From assembly GCF_019737615.1 (NCBI RefSeq), contig NZ_JAHKKS010000001.1, forward strand, positions 558,001 through 622,000: a DNA stretch of 64,000 bases. The letters are read 5' to 3'. The number at the start of each line of letters is the position of its first letter. Positions within the stretch are counted from its first letter, which is position 1. Shown here in pieces: positions 34,907 through 48,244 of the stretch. The position numbers and the translations under genes were made by a program. This DNA comes from Sphingobium xanthum. Lineage in GTDB: Bacteria; Pseudomonadota; Alphaproteobacteria; Sphingomonadales; Sphingomonadaceae. The notes under the pieces are model-generated. The model searched no databases. It saw only the letters and a program-made list of their open reading frames with translations, and was not told where the DNA came from.

Positions 34907-37882
34907 TCAGTGCGCTGCGGGCGTTGTGCTGCCGGTCGCGCGCGATCCTGCCGCCTGTCGCGCTATCTGATCCTTGGAGACGAGCGGCACCGGCATGCCG
35001 CGCGCCAGCACGATCGCCGACCAGCTCGTCTGCGGGACCAGATAGCGTGCTGCCAGCGCCTGGAGGTCGGCGGGCGTGACGTTCAACAGGTCCGTGCCGA
35101 GGCTGCGGGTGAGCGCGAGCTTCTCGCGATCGCGGGTATAGCCTTCAAGCTGGTTCATCCAGAAAGCATTGCTGTAGGCCGCGCGATTGAGGAGCTGACG
35201 AACCGGCTCGACTTGTCGATCAAGCTCGTCCTGCGCCACGGGCGTTGTGGCAAGATCATGCGAAATCTCATTGATAAGCTGGAAAAAATACGGAATTCTC
35301 TCCGGCTTGAGTTGGGTCTGCACGTAGAGGAAACCGCCGGCATCGGAGGCTTCGGGCCAGATGCTCGATGCGCTCGGCGTATAGGCTGCACCATCGATGG
35401 AGCGCAGCTTCTCGAACAACCGATCGTTGATGATTCGGGCCAGCATGTCGAGCTGGCGGCTTTCGCGGATGCGCGTCGTGCCACCGCCGGTCGGCCAGGC
35501 GATGACGGCTGCGGCCTGCTCGCCGGGGCCGTCATGGGTGAGGACGACCGGCGAGGAGACCGGTGCCGGGAAGCTCATCGATCGGTTCTCGGCCGGGGTC
35601 TGCGCATCCGGACGCACGGGCAGGGCGCCGAACGTCGCCGCGACGGCCTGAATAGCTTCTTCCGTATCGACATCGCCGAAAATCTGCACTTCGACCGGAC
35701 CGGCCGCGAGACGCGGTTCCCAGACGGACTTGAACTTGTCGAGGGTCAGGACCGCCGCGTCGGACGGTGTCGCGGGCGCGAAACGCCCGTCGCGGTTGCG
35801 CAGCATCCAGTCGAGGCTGCGATCAATCGCTTCGGACGCGGAACCGGGCACGGGATCGTAGCTCGCCTGAAGCGCCGCCATGGTGCGCTTGAGCGGCGCG
35901 TCATCCCAGCGCGGGAAAGCCAGCTTGGACGCGAACAGGCGCAGCTGGTCGCGATAATCCTGCGGGCTGCTGACCGCTGCGAAGGAGAAAGCATCGTCGC
36001 CGATCGAGAAATTGAACGACAGCTGGCGGCCGTTCATGATCTCGCTCATGTCGCGCTGGCCGAGATCGCCGATGCCGCTGGCGCTGAGCGCGAACGGGGC
36101 GGCCCAGAGCGCGTCGTCTTGCTTGGGCGAGAAGGTCTGGCGGCCATGGCCGAAGCGAACGTTGATGCGGACCTTCCCGGGCTCGGCCTTGTTGCCGAGC
36201 ACCAGCAGCCGCGTGCCATTGTCGAAAGCAACTTCCTGAATGCCGAGAATGCCGAGCGGCAGGCGCGAGATGGCCTTGCCGGCCGGGGGCAGGGCCGGCA
36301 GCGCCGCCATGGTGACGGACTTGTCGCCGAGGCGCGCATTGGTCGCGGCCTGGACGGGGGCACGGAAGGCCGTGGCGAGACGCGCCTGCGCATTGGGCTG
36401 GGGTGCCTTGAGGCTGAGGAGCGCGCGCACGGCCGTGCCCGAGAACAGCCGCCGCGTGGACGCCAGCAACTGCTCGGGCGTCATGAACTTGCGCGCTGAG
36501 CGATAGATGTCGAGCTGATCGGCGGGCGCGACCACGGTCTCGCGAATGTCGATGGCGGAGACCAGATCCTCAGCCTGACGGGCGCTGCCCTCGATCGCCG
36601 CGCTGGCGACGAGCGAAGCGTAGATATTCTCCATGCTCGCAAATTCGCGGTCGATGTCCATCTGGCTGGGCGGAGTCTTGCGCGCATCCTCGATGATGGC
36701 ACGCACGTCCTTGAGCGCCTTCTCCCATTCGTTGCCGACGGGAACGACCGTGACATAGGTCGCATTGGCCGAACGGGAGCTGTTGTCGAGCGCGACGCTG
36801 GCCTGAAGGAAGCTGGCATCCTGGGTCGCGGCGACATCGAGCCGGCGATTGATGAGTTCGAGCGCGAGTTGGTCGGCGAGGCGCTGCTGGTTGAAGGCGA
36901 TCGTGTCCTCGTTGAACGTCCAGGGCCGCAGATAGGCAAGGCCGACGCTGAACGGCGCGCTGCCCTCCACGACGACCTTGACCGCCGGCGCCTGCGGATT
37001 GGGCTTGCCGAAATCCGGCAGCGGCGTTGCCGGGCCCTTGGCGGTCCAGGCGGAGAAGTGGGCCTTCAGCTTCTCTTCCATCACGGCCGGGTCCATGGCG
37101 CCGGAAATGGCGATGACCACACGGTCCGGACGATACCAGCGGTCGTGGAACGCCTGCAGGGCATCGGGCGTCGCGCCGGTCAGCGTTGCCTCGGTGCCGA
37201 TCGGGCTGTGCATGCCGAGCCGCTGGCCGGCGAAGTAGAAGGACCGTATCTCGTCGCCCAGGCGCGCGCCCGGGCTCAGGCCCTCGCGCCGCTCGGCCAG
37301 GACGACGGCGCGCTCGGCATCGACCGCCGCTTGCGAGATGGTCGGCTGGGATAACATGCCGGCGAGGATCTTGAGGCTCTCGTCGATGCCGCTTTCGCCC
37401 GCTCTTGGCAGGTCGAGTGCATAGACGGTGCCGGTCGGGCTGGTCTGTGCATTGCTGTCACTGCCGAAGGCCGCGCCAAGGCGCTGCCAGATGCGCTTGG
37501 ACTCGCCGTCCGGCACGTCCCGCGAACCCCGGAAAGACAGATGCTCGATGAAGTGCGCGAAACCGGCTTCCCGCGACTCTTCCATCAGCGAGCCGACATC
37601 GACGCGCACGCGGATCGACACTTGCCCCGCCGGCACATCGTTGCGGCGGATGGCGTAGCGAAGGCCGTTAGGAAGCTCGCCGAAGCGCCAGGCCGGGTCC
37701 ATCGGCACGTCGCTCTTCTCATAGAACCACGGGCGCGCAGGCGCCGCAGAGGTCGTGGCCGTGGACAATGCAGGCGCATCGAGGGCGGGCGTGCCTGTCG
37801 TCTGAGCCGTTGTCGGCGCGACGAGCAGAGACGTCGCAAGCCCGGCTGAAAGCAGCCATCGGGCAAATTTATGAACAGTCAT
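34907..37882 (-). CDS. exported M16-family zinc metallopeptidase, two-module
   Basis: A 991-residue protein with a signal peptide (cleavage near residue 27, 'VAPTTAQ'). The inverted zinc motif H-x-x-E-H is His110, Glu113, His114 in 'FAHFIEHLSFRG', and a further Glu ligand lies in 'ERAVVLAERREG' at about 190-200. A second M16 module (about 550-950) lacks the zinc motif and should close the chamber, as in pitrilysin-type enzymes. It degrades peptides in the periplasm. The start at 37882 is set by the signal peptide. It is divergent from a GGDEF gene with a 327-bp gap. Confidence 0.9.
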   Translation of the reverse strand: MTVHKFARWLLSAGLATSLLVAPTTAQTTGTPALDAPALSTATTSAAPARPWFYEKSDVPMDPAWRFGELPNGLRYAIRRNDVPAGQVSIRVRVDVGSLMEESREAGFAHFIEHLSFRGSRDVPDGESKRIWQRLGAAFGSDSNAQTSPTGTVYALDLPRAGESGIDESLKILAGMLSQPTISQAAVDAERAVVLAERREGLSPGARLGDEIRSFYFAGQRLGMHSPIGTEATLTGATPDALQAFHDRWYRPDRVVIAISGAMDPAVMEEKLKAHFSAWTAKGPATPLPDFGKPNPQAPAVKVVVEGSAPFSVGLAYLRPWTFNEDTIAFNQQRLADQLALELINRRLDVAATQDASFLQASVALDNSSRSANATYVTVVPVGNEWEKALKDVRAIIEDARKTPPSQMDIDREFASMENIYASLVASAAIEGSARQAEDLVSAIDIRETVVAPADQLDIYRSARKFMTPEQLLASTRRLFSGTAVRALLSLKAPQPNAQARLATAFRAPVQAATNARLGDKSVTMAALPALPPAGKAISRLPLGILGIQEVAFDNGTRLLVLGNKAEPGKVRINVRFGHGRQTFSPKQDDALWAAPFALSASGIGDLGQRDMSEIMNGRQLSFNFSIGDDAFSFAAVSSPQDYRDQLRLFASKLAFPRWDDAPLKRTMAALQASYDPVPGSASEAIDRSLDWMLRNRDGRFAPATPSDAAVLTLDKFKSVWEPRLAAGPVEVQIFGDVDTEEAIQAVAATFGALPVRPDAQTPAENRSMSFPAPVSSPVVLTHDGPGEQAAAVIAWPTGGGTTRIRESRQLDMLARIINDRLFEKLRSIDGAAYTPSASSIWPEASDAGGFLYVQTQLKPERIPYFFQLINEISHDLATTPVAQDELDRQVEPVRQLLNRAAYSNAFWMNQLEGYTRDREKLALTRSLGTDLLNVTPADLQALAARYLVPQTSWSAIVLARGMPVPLVSKDQIARQAAGSRATGSTTPAAH

Positions 37883-38209
37883 AGCGCCAATCTATGGTCT
37901 CTTGCCTGCGCCGTCACATGGAAACTTGGCAGGCGTGGCAGCAAGGCGTGCCGAGGATGAGGGGAAGCGTTCGTCCGACGATCATCGATGCGCTCGCTGG
38001 CGGGGGCAGGGCGCGGAGATTACCGCCGCCAGCTTAACGCACCATGACTATGTCAGCTGGAGCAAGCACCTCGAACTTTCCCCTTTCTATGTCGATACTT
38101 AGAGAAAATCGGGAGATTCTCGGCGGTTTGAGCGTGACATAATATTTCACGATCAAGGCTTTGTTTACCACGCATCCTCTACAAGGTCGGCATTGGAGGA
38201 GATTCCGGG
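37883..38209. other. 327-bp divergent intergenic region (M16 peptidase / GGDEF)
   Basis: No gene. It contains an AT-rich segment (about 38080-38170) likely to hold promoters. GGAGGAG about 8 bp before 38210 is the GGDEF ribosome binding site. Confidence 0.5.
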
Positions 38210-39373
38210 ATGTCCGCCGCACAAGCGTCGCCAGATGGTATTGGTGGTAAACTGGCCAAGTTAGGCCGCATTTTCGGCATGGCCGAACCGTCGAGCGATC
38301 CGGCCCCACCGCCGGAGCCTGCGCCGCGCGAAGGCGGCAATGGTCGCCTGCGCCGCGAAGCCGAACGCCGCAAGACGCTGTACGAGGATATCGGCAGCTT
38401 TCTCTTCGCGCATGATCTGGACATTACGCCGCTCAATTTCGGGCTCGCGCTGGACTATATCACCGGCAACGACCTCGCGATCGAGAAGGCCGTGCGCGCC
38501 ATCCTCACGGAGAAGGGCAAGCTGACCAACGGCGTTGCGGAGAAAATCATCGCCGAGCAGCGCGCCGAGGAGCTGACGCCGGATGCCCTACACACCATGC
38601 TGGACAAGCTCGAGTCCAATCTGGACGAACTCACCGGCATTGCCGATCAGTCGACCAGTTCGGCGAAGGATTTCGGCGCCGCGCTGCAGAAGCAGGCGGC
38701 GGAACTGACGCGGGACGCGCCCGGCAGCGACAAGATCAGCAGCATCGTCTCGCTCACGCGCAGCATGATCGAGAAGACCCGCGAGGTCGAGCATCGCATG
38801 CGCGAGGGGCAGAAGCAGACGCGCTTGCTGCAGAAGAATCTCGAAAATGCGCGCAAGGCCGCCGAGCAGGATCATCTGACCGGCCTGCCCAATCGTCGTG
38901 CGTTCGAAGCGACGCTGCACGACGAGGCGACGTTGGCCAGGCAGAATGACGAGGGCCTTTGCGTCGCTTTCTGCGACATCGATCACTTCAAGAACGTCAA
39001 CGACTCGCATGGCCATGATGCCGGCGATCGGGTGCTTAAGTTCGTGGCAGGGCTGCTCGCCAAGATTTCCGACGACAAATGTCATGTGGCCCGTCACGGC
39101 GGCGAGGAATTCGTCATGCTGTTCCGTGGCGCGTCGATCGCCGAGGCAGCCAAGATCGTGGATGATGCCCGTGCCGATATGGCCGAGCGCAACCTCGTCG
39201 ACCGCAAGACCGGCGAGCGCATGAACCAGGTGACCTTCTCGGGCGGGGTAGCCGATGTCTTCGCCTATCCCGAGCCGCGCGACGCGCTCAAGGCCGCCGA
39301 CCGCGCACTGTATCTCGCCAAGGAGCATGGCCGCAACCGCGTCTATATCGCGCGCGAAGGTGTCGAGGAGTAA
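38210..39373 (+). CDS. GGDEF-domain diguanylate cyclase, soluble
   Basis: A 387-residue cytosolic protein. The N-terminal ~210 residues are helical with no recognised sensor domain and end in a predicted coiled coil ('RLLQKNLENARKAAEQ'). The GGDEF domain begins 'DHLTGLPNRRAFEATL' and has the active GGEEF motif at residues 297-301. It should make cyclic di-GMP from two GTP. The RxxD inhibitory site expected just before GGEEF is absent (Asp at the Arg place, Cys at the Asp place), so product inhibition of the classic type is unlikely. It is divergent from the M16 peptidase and convergent with a GST gene. Confidence 0.92.
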   Translation: MSAAQASPDGIGGKLAKLGRIFGMAEPSSDPAPPPEPAPREGGNGRLRREAERRKTLYEDIGSFLFAHDLDITPLNFGLALDYITGNDLAIEKAVRAILTEKGKLTNGVAEKIIAEQRAEELTPDALHTMLDKLESNLDELTGIADQSTSSAKDFGAALQKQAAELTRDAPGSDKISSIVSLTRSMIEKTREVEHRMREGQKQTRLLQKNLENARKAAEQDHLTGLPNRRAFEATLHDEATLARQNDEGLCVAFCDIDHFKNVNDSHGHDAGDRVLKFVAGLLAKISDDKCHVARHGGEEFVMLFRGASIAEAAKIVDDARADMAERNLVDRKTGERMNQVTFSGGVADVFAYPEPRDALKAADRALYLAKEHGRNRVYIAREGVEE

Positions 39374-39381
39374 GATCGGGA

Positions 39382-39403
39382 TGACGGCCTGTCGAGGCCG
39401 TCA
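39382..39403. terminator. hairpin between convergent GGDEF and GST genes
   Basis: A perfect 9-bp stem TGACGGCCT / AGGCCGTCA with a GTCG loop. It overlaps the GST stop codon by 3 bp. No T run follows, so termination strength is uncertain. Confidence 0.5.
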
Positions 39404-40072
39404 GAAGTCCGGCTGATCGTAATATTTGGGCGGTGTCACGACTTCCATGCGCTCGGCGAGCAGCGGGCGGAAGGACGGCCGCGACTTGATGCCGGCATAC
39501 CAGCGCTTCGTGGGTTTGTGGCCTTCCCAGTCGATGCCGCCGAGATAGTCCGCGACCGAGATATGCGCGGCGGCGGTGATGTCCGCGAGGCTCATGGTCC
39601 CGCCGGCCATCCAGCTGCGGTGGTCGAGCAGATAATCCATATAATCCATATGCGTGTTCGCCTTGCGCATCGCCTCGCGCAGGGCGCCGGCATCGGGGGC
39701 GGCGCGCGACACGATCCGCTTGATCATCCGCTCATTGAGCAAGGGCGCGACCACGTCGCGATAGACGATCTGATCGAACCAGGCGACGAGCCGGCGCACT
39801 TCCGCGCGCGCCAGCGTGGAACCGGAGATCAGCGGAAAATTCTCGAGTGTCTCCTCGAAATATTCGCAGATCGCCTGGCTGTCCGCGAGCGTCGCCGAGC
39901 CATCGTCGGCAACAAGGACCGGCGTCATGCCGGCAGGATTGAGGTCGAGAAACTCGTCGCGCGCTTCCCAGGGAGACTCGCGCACCAGGTCATAGACGAT
40001 ACCCTTTTCCGCCATGAGGAAGCGGACCTTGCGCGAGAAGGGGCAGAGCGGAAACTGATAGAGATGCCACAT
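39401..40072 (-). CDS. glutathione S-transferase family protein
   Basis: A 223-residue protein. The N-terminal thioredoxin-like domain begins 'MWHLYQFPLCPFSRKVRFLM', a CPxS active-site motif, then 'LNPAGMTPVLV' (cis-Pro) and 'LADSQAICEYFEE' (glutathione binding). The all-helical C-terminal domain has 'GGTMSLADITAAAHISVADY'. The CPFS motif points to a Cys-type (omega/beta-like) GST that may deglutathionylate or conjugate electrophiles. GGGAGG directly abuts the ATG at 40072; a TTG 36 bp upstream is an alternative start. Confidence 0.88.
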   Translation of the reverse strand: MWHLYQFPLCPFSRKVRFLMAEKGIVYDLVRESPWEARDEFLDLNPAGMTPVLVADDGSATLADSQAICEYFEETLENFPLISGSTLARAEVRRLVAWFDQIVYRDVVAPLLNERMIKRIVSRAAPDAGALREAMRKANTHMDYMDYLLDHRSWMAGGTMSLADITAAAHISVADYLGGIDWEGHKPTKRWYAGIKSRPSFRPLLAERMEVVTPPKYYDQPDF

Positions 40073-40208
40073 CCTCCCGGTCCATAGTGGGCGGCCGGAG
40101 TCGCGCAAAGCCTATTCTGCCCGCTCAGGAACGGGATCGCGCGGCGGACGTTGGGGAGGCAGTCATGGCGAGCGTGCCATGGCGCGGTTCCTCTGCTATG
40201 AGACTGTC

Positions 40209-40640
40209 ATGCAGGTCGCAAAGCGCCGCTTCATCGTGATCAGCGCCATCGCCATCGGAGGCGCCGTGGCTGGCCTTGCGCTTGGCAATTTCGTCGCCGG
40301 CGCGCCCAGGATCACCGGCATCGACGAACTCGCTGCATATAATGCCATGTTCGACTCGATGGAGGAGGCACCGGCGACCGAAGTCGTCTCCAGGCCGAGC
40401 CTCGGCGAACGGGACGGCCCGACCAGCTATCATTGCGAAGGCTGCGACGCGCGGCGCTATGACGACAGGATCGAGGGCGCCGCCGCGGACACCACCCCGT
40501 TGCCACCTTATCTTCCGGAAGAGCCCGTGGCATTGTCCGCGGTCCCGGCGACGCCGCCGTTGGATACCGTTCCGCGCACGACCCTCGTGCCCGTCGAACG
40601 CAACGTCACGGCGACGCCCGTGCCAATGGCATCACAATAA
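40209..40640 (+). CDS. hypothetical single-span membrane protein
   Basis: A 143-residue protein. The start at 40209 places a basic N-terminus before one hydrophobic helix ('FIVISAIAIGGAVAGLALG', about residues 8-28). The rest is Pro/Ala/Thr-rich and probably periplasmic, with a CxxC in 'HCEGCDARRYDD'. No family was recognised. The CxxC could bind metal or form a disulfide. It converges on the small PEP-CTERM-like gene. Confidence 0.6.
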   Translation: MQVAKRRFIVISAIAIGGAVAGLALGNFVAGAPRITGIDELAAYNAMFDSMEEAPATEVVSRPSLGERDGPTSYHCEGCDARRYDDRIEGAAADTTPLPPYLPEEPVALSAVPATPPLDTVPRTTLVPVERNVTATPVPMASQ

Positions 40641-40648
40641 ATGGAAAA

Positions 40649-40665
40649 GGCCGCGCTTGGCGGCC
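40649..40665 (-). terminator. intrinsic terminator of the 80-residue protein gene
   Basis: On the minus strand, stem GGCCGC/GCGGCC with a 5-nt loop is followed by TTTTCC. It lies 30 bp after the stop at 40695. Confidence 0.6.
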
Positions 40666-40694
40666 AGGCACGCATCAGCTTTCCGGTGCGCCGA

Positions 40695-40937
40695 TCACTC
40701 GGTCGGCTTGGCTCGTTCCTTCGCCTTGCGGGCATTGGCAGCGAGGCGGCGTCCCCAGATGAGACCGACAGCGCCGATGCCGAACAGAAGCGCCATGGGC
40801 GGGGCCGGCACGTCATCGACCTTCGCCTCCGCTACGGGCTGGGGCGCGTCAATGCTCGGCGCTGCGGGCGCCTGCGATGACAGGGCCGAGAGCGTCAGCG
40901 CAATGGCTGCGCTCCCGCTCACCAACGAAATTTTCAA
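40695..40937 (-). CDS. small exported protein with PEP-CTERM-like C-terminal anchor
   Basis: An 80-residue protein. The signal peptide covers about residues 1-26 ('SALSSQAPAA'). A short ~20-residue acidic/Pro-rich middle follows, then a C-terminal tripartite end: 'VPAPPMA', a hydrophobic helix ('LLFGIGAVGLIWG') and a basic cluster. This has the layout of VPxP/PEP-CTERM sorting signals but almost no mature domain, so after processing only a short peptide would remain. It could be a surface spacer peptide or simply a two-span membrane protein. A terminator follows. Confidence 0.6.
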   Translation of the reverse strand: MKISLVSGSAAIALTLSALSSQAPAAPSIDAPQPVAEAKVDDVPAPPMALLFGIGAVGLIWGRRLAANARKAKERAKPTE

Positions 40938-41091
40938 GATCGCCTCCCACAGCGCGACTCAAGGGCGGAGCCCAAGCCGTTAACGATCTGCTAAACATGA
41001 AGTTTGTCGCGCTGCAACAGTGTCCGTGAAGGCGTTTCATAGTGGGACGGTTGGCGATCGTCGTACAGGCCGGTCGTTCGCGCAAATTTAA

Positions 41092-41124
41092 CCGTTCGCC
41101 CTTCGACAAGCTCAGGGCGAACGG
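41092..41124. repeat. sphingomonad-type palindromic repeat after gltB
   Basis: A perfect 11-bp inverted repeat (CCGTTCGCCCT / AGGGCGAACGG) with loop TCGACAAGCTC, 27 bp beyond the gltB stop. It is of the dispersed repeat type common between genes in this group and may serve as the gltB terminator. Confidence 0.8.
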
Positions 41125-41150
41125 TGATGATTTACTCCGGACCCGGAACC

Positions 41151-45698
<4,548 letters not shown>

Positions 45699-45769
45699 CG
45701 TTCAATCGGCGCCGGTGTCGGCAAAGTCGAGGCCGTTGGCCTTGCGAGATAAGAGAGCGATCCGGCGCA

Positions 45770-47215
45770 TCACGCCGTCACCCGCGACCGCGTAGTGGCC
45801 TTGGCGGTCAGGTAGCTCTGGATATGATCGACCACGTCGCGGCCGTCGCGGATGGCCCAGACGACGAGGCTCGCGCCGCGCACGATGTCGCCGGCGGCGA
45901 ACACGCCATCGATGCTGGTCATCATCGAGCGGTGATCGACGCGCAGCGTGCCCCAGCGGGTGACGGCCAGCGAGGGCTCGCCGAACATCGTCGGCAGTTC
46001 CTCCGGATCGAAACCGAGCGCCTTGATCACGAGATCGGCCGGGATGCTCGCCTCGCTGCCGGGATCGGGCTCGGGCGCGCGGCGGCCGGACGCGTCGGGC
46101 TGGCCGAGGCGCATGCGCGTCAGTTTGACGCCGGTCACATGCTCCGTGCCTTCGAAGGCGATCGGCGCGGAAAGCCAGACGAACTCGACGCCTTCCTCCT
46201 CGGCATTCTGCACTTCGCGCTGCGAGCCAGGCATATTCTCCCGGTCGCGGCGATAGAGGCAGCGCACCGAACGCGCACCCTGACGCACCGACGTGCGCAC
46301 GCAGTCCATCGCGGTGTCGCCGCCGCCGATGACGACGACGTCCTTGCCGGTGGCGAGCAGCGAGCCATCCTCATGCTCCGGCACGGCATCGCCGAAGCCG
46401 GCCTTGTTGGAGGCGGTGAGGAAATCGAGCGCCTTCACGACGCCCTTGGTGCCGACGCCCGGCATCTTCATGTCGCGCGCCTTGTAGACGCCGGTTGCGA
46501 TCAGCACGGCCTCATGCTTCTGGCGCAGTTCGGCCAGCGTCGCATCCTTGCCGACCTCGAAGCCGAGATGGAAGTGGATACCCGCTTCCTCGAGGCGCTG
46601 GACGCGGCGCATGACGATATGCTTCTCCAGCTTGAAGCCAGGGATGCCATAGGTCAGCAGGCCGCCGGCGCGGTCATAGCGGTCATAGATATGCACTTCA
46701 TGGCCTGCCATGCGCAGATATTCCGCCGCCGTGAGGCCGCCGGGGCCGGCGCCGATGATGCCGATGGAGAAGCCGGTGGGCGCGCCGACCTGCACGGGCT
46801 CGACCCAGCCTTCCTTCCAGGCGGTGTCGGTGATGAACTTCTCGACCGAACCGATGGTGACGGCGCCATGGCCCGAGAACTCGATGACGCAATTGCCTTC
46901 ACACAGCCGGTCCTGCGGGCAGATGCGGCCGCAAATCTCTGGCATCGTGGACGTCATGTTGCTGAGTTCATAGGCTTCGCGCAGGCGGCCTTCCGCCGTC
47001 AGTCGCAGCCAGTCCGGGATATGGTTGTGCAGCGGGCAGTGGACCGAGCAATAGGGCACGCCGCATTGCGAGCAGCGTGCGGCCTGATCCTCGGCGCCCG
47101 CCGGCGCGAAGCTGTTCGAGATTTCGGCGAAGTCCCTGGCGCGCTCGTTCACCGCCCGCTTGTCCGGATAGGACTGCGGTCGCACAACGAACTTCAGCAT
47201 TGGATTCTCGGCCAT
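45770..47215 (-). CDS. gltD: glutamate synthase small subunit
   Basis: A 481-residue protein. N-terminal cysteine clusters ('CSQCGVPYCSVHCP' and 'CPQDRLCEGNC') bind two 4Fe-4S centres. The FAD Rossmann motif is 'IGIIGAGPGGLTAAEYL' and the NADPH site 'VVVIGGGDTAMDCVRT'. It oxidises NADPH and passes electrons to GltB. It is encoded first in the gltD-gltB operon. Upstream, a 165-bp region separates it from uppP on the same strand and should hold the operon promoter. Confidence 0.97.
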   Translation of the reverse strand: MAENPMLKFVVRPQSYPDKRAVNERARDFAEISNSFAPAGAEDQAARCSQCGVPYCSVHCPLHNHIPDWLRLTAEGRLREAYELSNMTSTMPEICGRICPQDRLCEGNCVIEFSGHGAVTIGSVEKFITDTAWKEGWVEPVQVGAPTGFSIGIIGAGPGGLTAAEYLRMAGHEVHIYDRYDRAGGLLTYGIPGFKLEKHIVMRRVQRLEEAGIHFHLGFEVGKDATLAELRQKHEAVLIATGVYKARDMKMPGVGTKGVVKALDFLTASNKAGFGDAVPEHEDGSLLATGKDVVVIGGGDTAMDCVRTSVRQGARSVRCLYRRDRENMPGSQREVQNAEEEGVEFVWLSAPIAFEGTEHVTGVKLTRMRLGQPDASGRRAPEPDPGSEASIPADLVIKALGFDPEELPTMFGEPSLAVTRWGTLRVDHRSMMTSIDGVFAAGDIVRGASLVVWAIRDGRDVVDHIQSYLTAKATTRSRVTA

Positions 47216-47380
47216 TGAAGCGTTCCTCTAGTCAGCAGAACGTTCGGTTATGGCGAAAAAACGGCTGAGTCACGCGATTCTCAGCAATTAAGTCAGCTAT
47301 GCTGCCTTAACGGAGTGCAAATATGACGGATTTTTGTGCGCTTGCAACAAATGCAGCGATTAATAATGGCCGTATCGGAC

Positions 47381-48184
47381 CTATCTAATTCCCAGCCATA
47401 TCAGCGCGGCGATTCCCGCGGCGATTCGGTACCAGGCGAAGGGTGCAAAGCCGATACGGCTGACCACCGCGACGAAGGCTTTCACAACCACGATCGCCAC
47501 GACGAACGAGACGGTGAAACCGATCGCGATGAGCTTCATGTCCTCGGCCGTCATGCCGCCCCCATGCTTGGCGAGTTGGAGGACGGTCGCGCCGGTGAGC
47601 GTCGGCACGGCAAGGAAGAAGCTGAACTCCGCCGCGGTCTTACGATCGACGCCGAAGGCCATGGCGCCCAGGATCGTCGCGCCCGAACGGCTGACGCCCG
47701 GGATCATGGCAATGCATTGCACGAGGCCGATGAGACAGGACTGGCGCAGGGTAACGCCCGCGACGCCGCCGCTTTCGGTCGGCCGGGCATAGCGCTCCAC
47801 GACGAGGATCGCGATGCCACCCAGGATGAGCGAGATGGCGACGATGACGCTGTTCTCCAGCATCAGCTCGATCGCGTCGCCGAACGCAAGGCCCAGCACG
47901 ACGGCGGGGATGAACGCGACGATGAGATTGCGCGTGAAGGCGAGGGCGCGCGGATCGGTCCGGAACAGGCCGGTCAGCACCTCCATGAAGGTGCGCCAGT
48001 AGAGCACGACGATCGCGAGGATCGCGCCGGGCTGGATGGCGATGTTGAACAGCGCCCACTTGGCGGCGTCATAGCCGAGCAGCTCGGTTGCGAGGATGAG
48101 ATGGCCGGTGGAAGAGACCGGCAGATATTCCGTCACACCTTCGACGATGCCGAGGAGGATGGCAGTCAGGCTTTGGCTATCCAT
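47381..48184 (-). CDS. uppP: undecaprenyl-diphosphatase UppP (BacA)
   Basis: A 267-residue integral membrane protein with about eight helices. The two family motifs are present: 'GIVEGVTEYLPVSSTGHL' near the N-terminus and 'IPGVSRSGATILGAM' near residue 165. UppP dephosphorylates undecaprenyl diphosphate at the periplasmic face, recycling the carrier for peptidoglycan and other polymers, and gives bacitracin tolerance. It starts 60 bp after the NDUFA9-like gene. Confidence 0.96.
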   Translation of the reverse strand: MDSQSLTAILLGIVEGVTEYLPVSSTGHLILATELLGYDAAKWALFNIAIQPGAILAIVVLYWRTFMEVLTGLFRTDPRALAFTRNLIVAFIPAVVLGLAFGDAIELMLENSVIVAISLILGGIAILVVERYARPTESGGVAGVTLRQSCLIGLVQCIAMIPGVSRSGATILGAMAFGVDRKTAAEFSFFLAVPTLTGATVLQLAKHGGGMTAEDMKLIAIGFTVSFVVAIVVVKAFVAVVSRIGFAPFAWYRIAAGIAALIWLGIR

Positions 48185-48244
48185 CGGGGGAGCCTCCGGC
48201 TGGAGTCAGGAAAACAGGCGAGGGGGCGGGGCCGTTGGGCCAAA

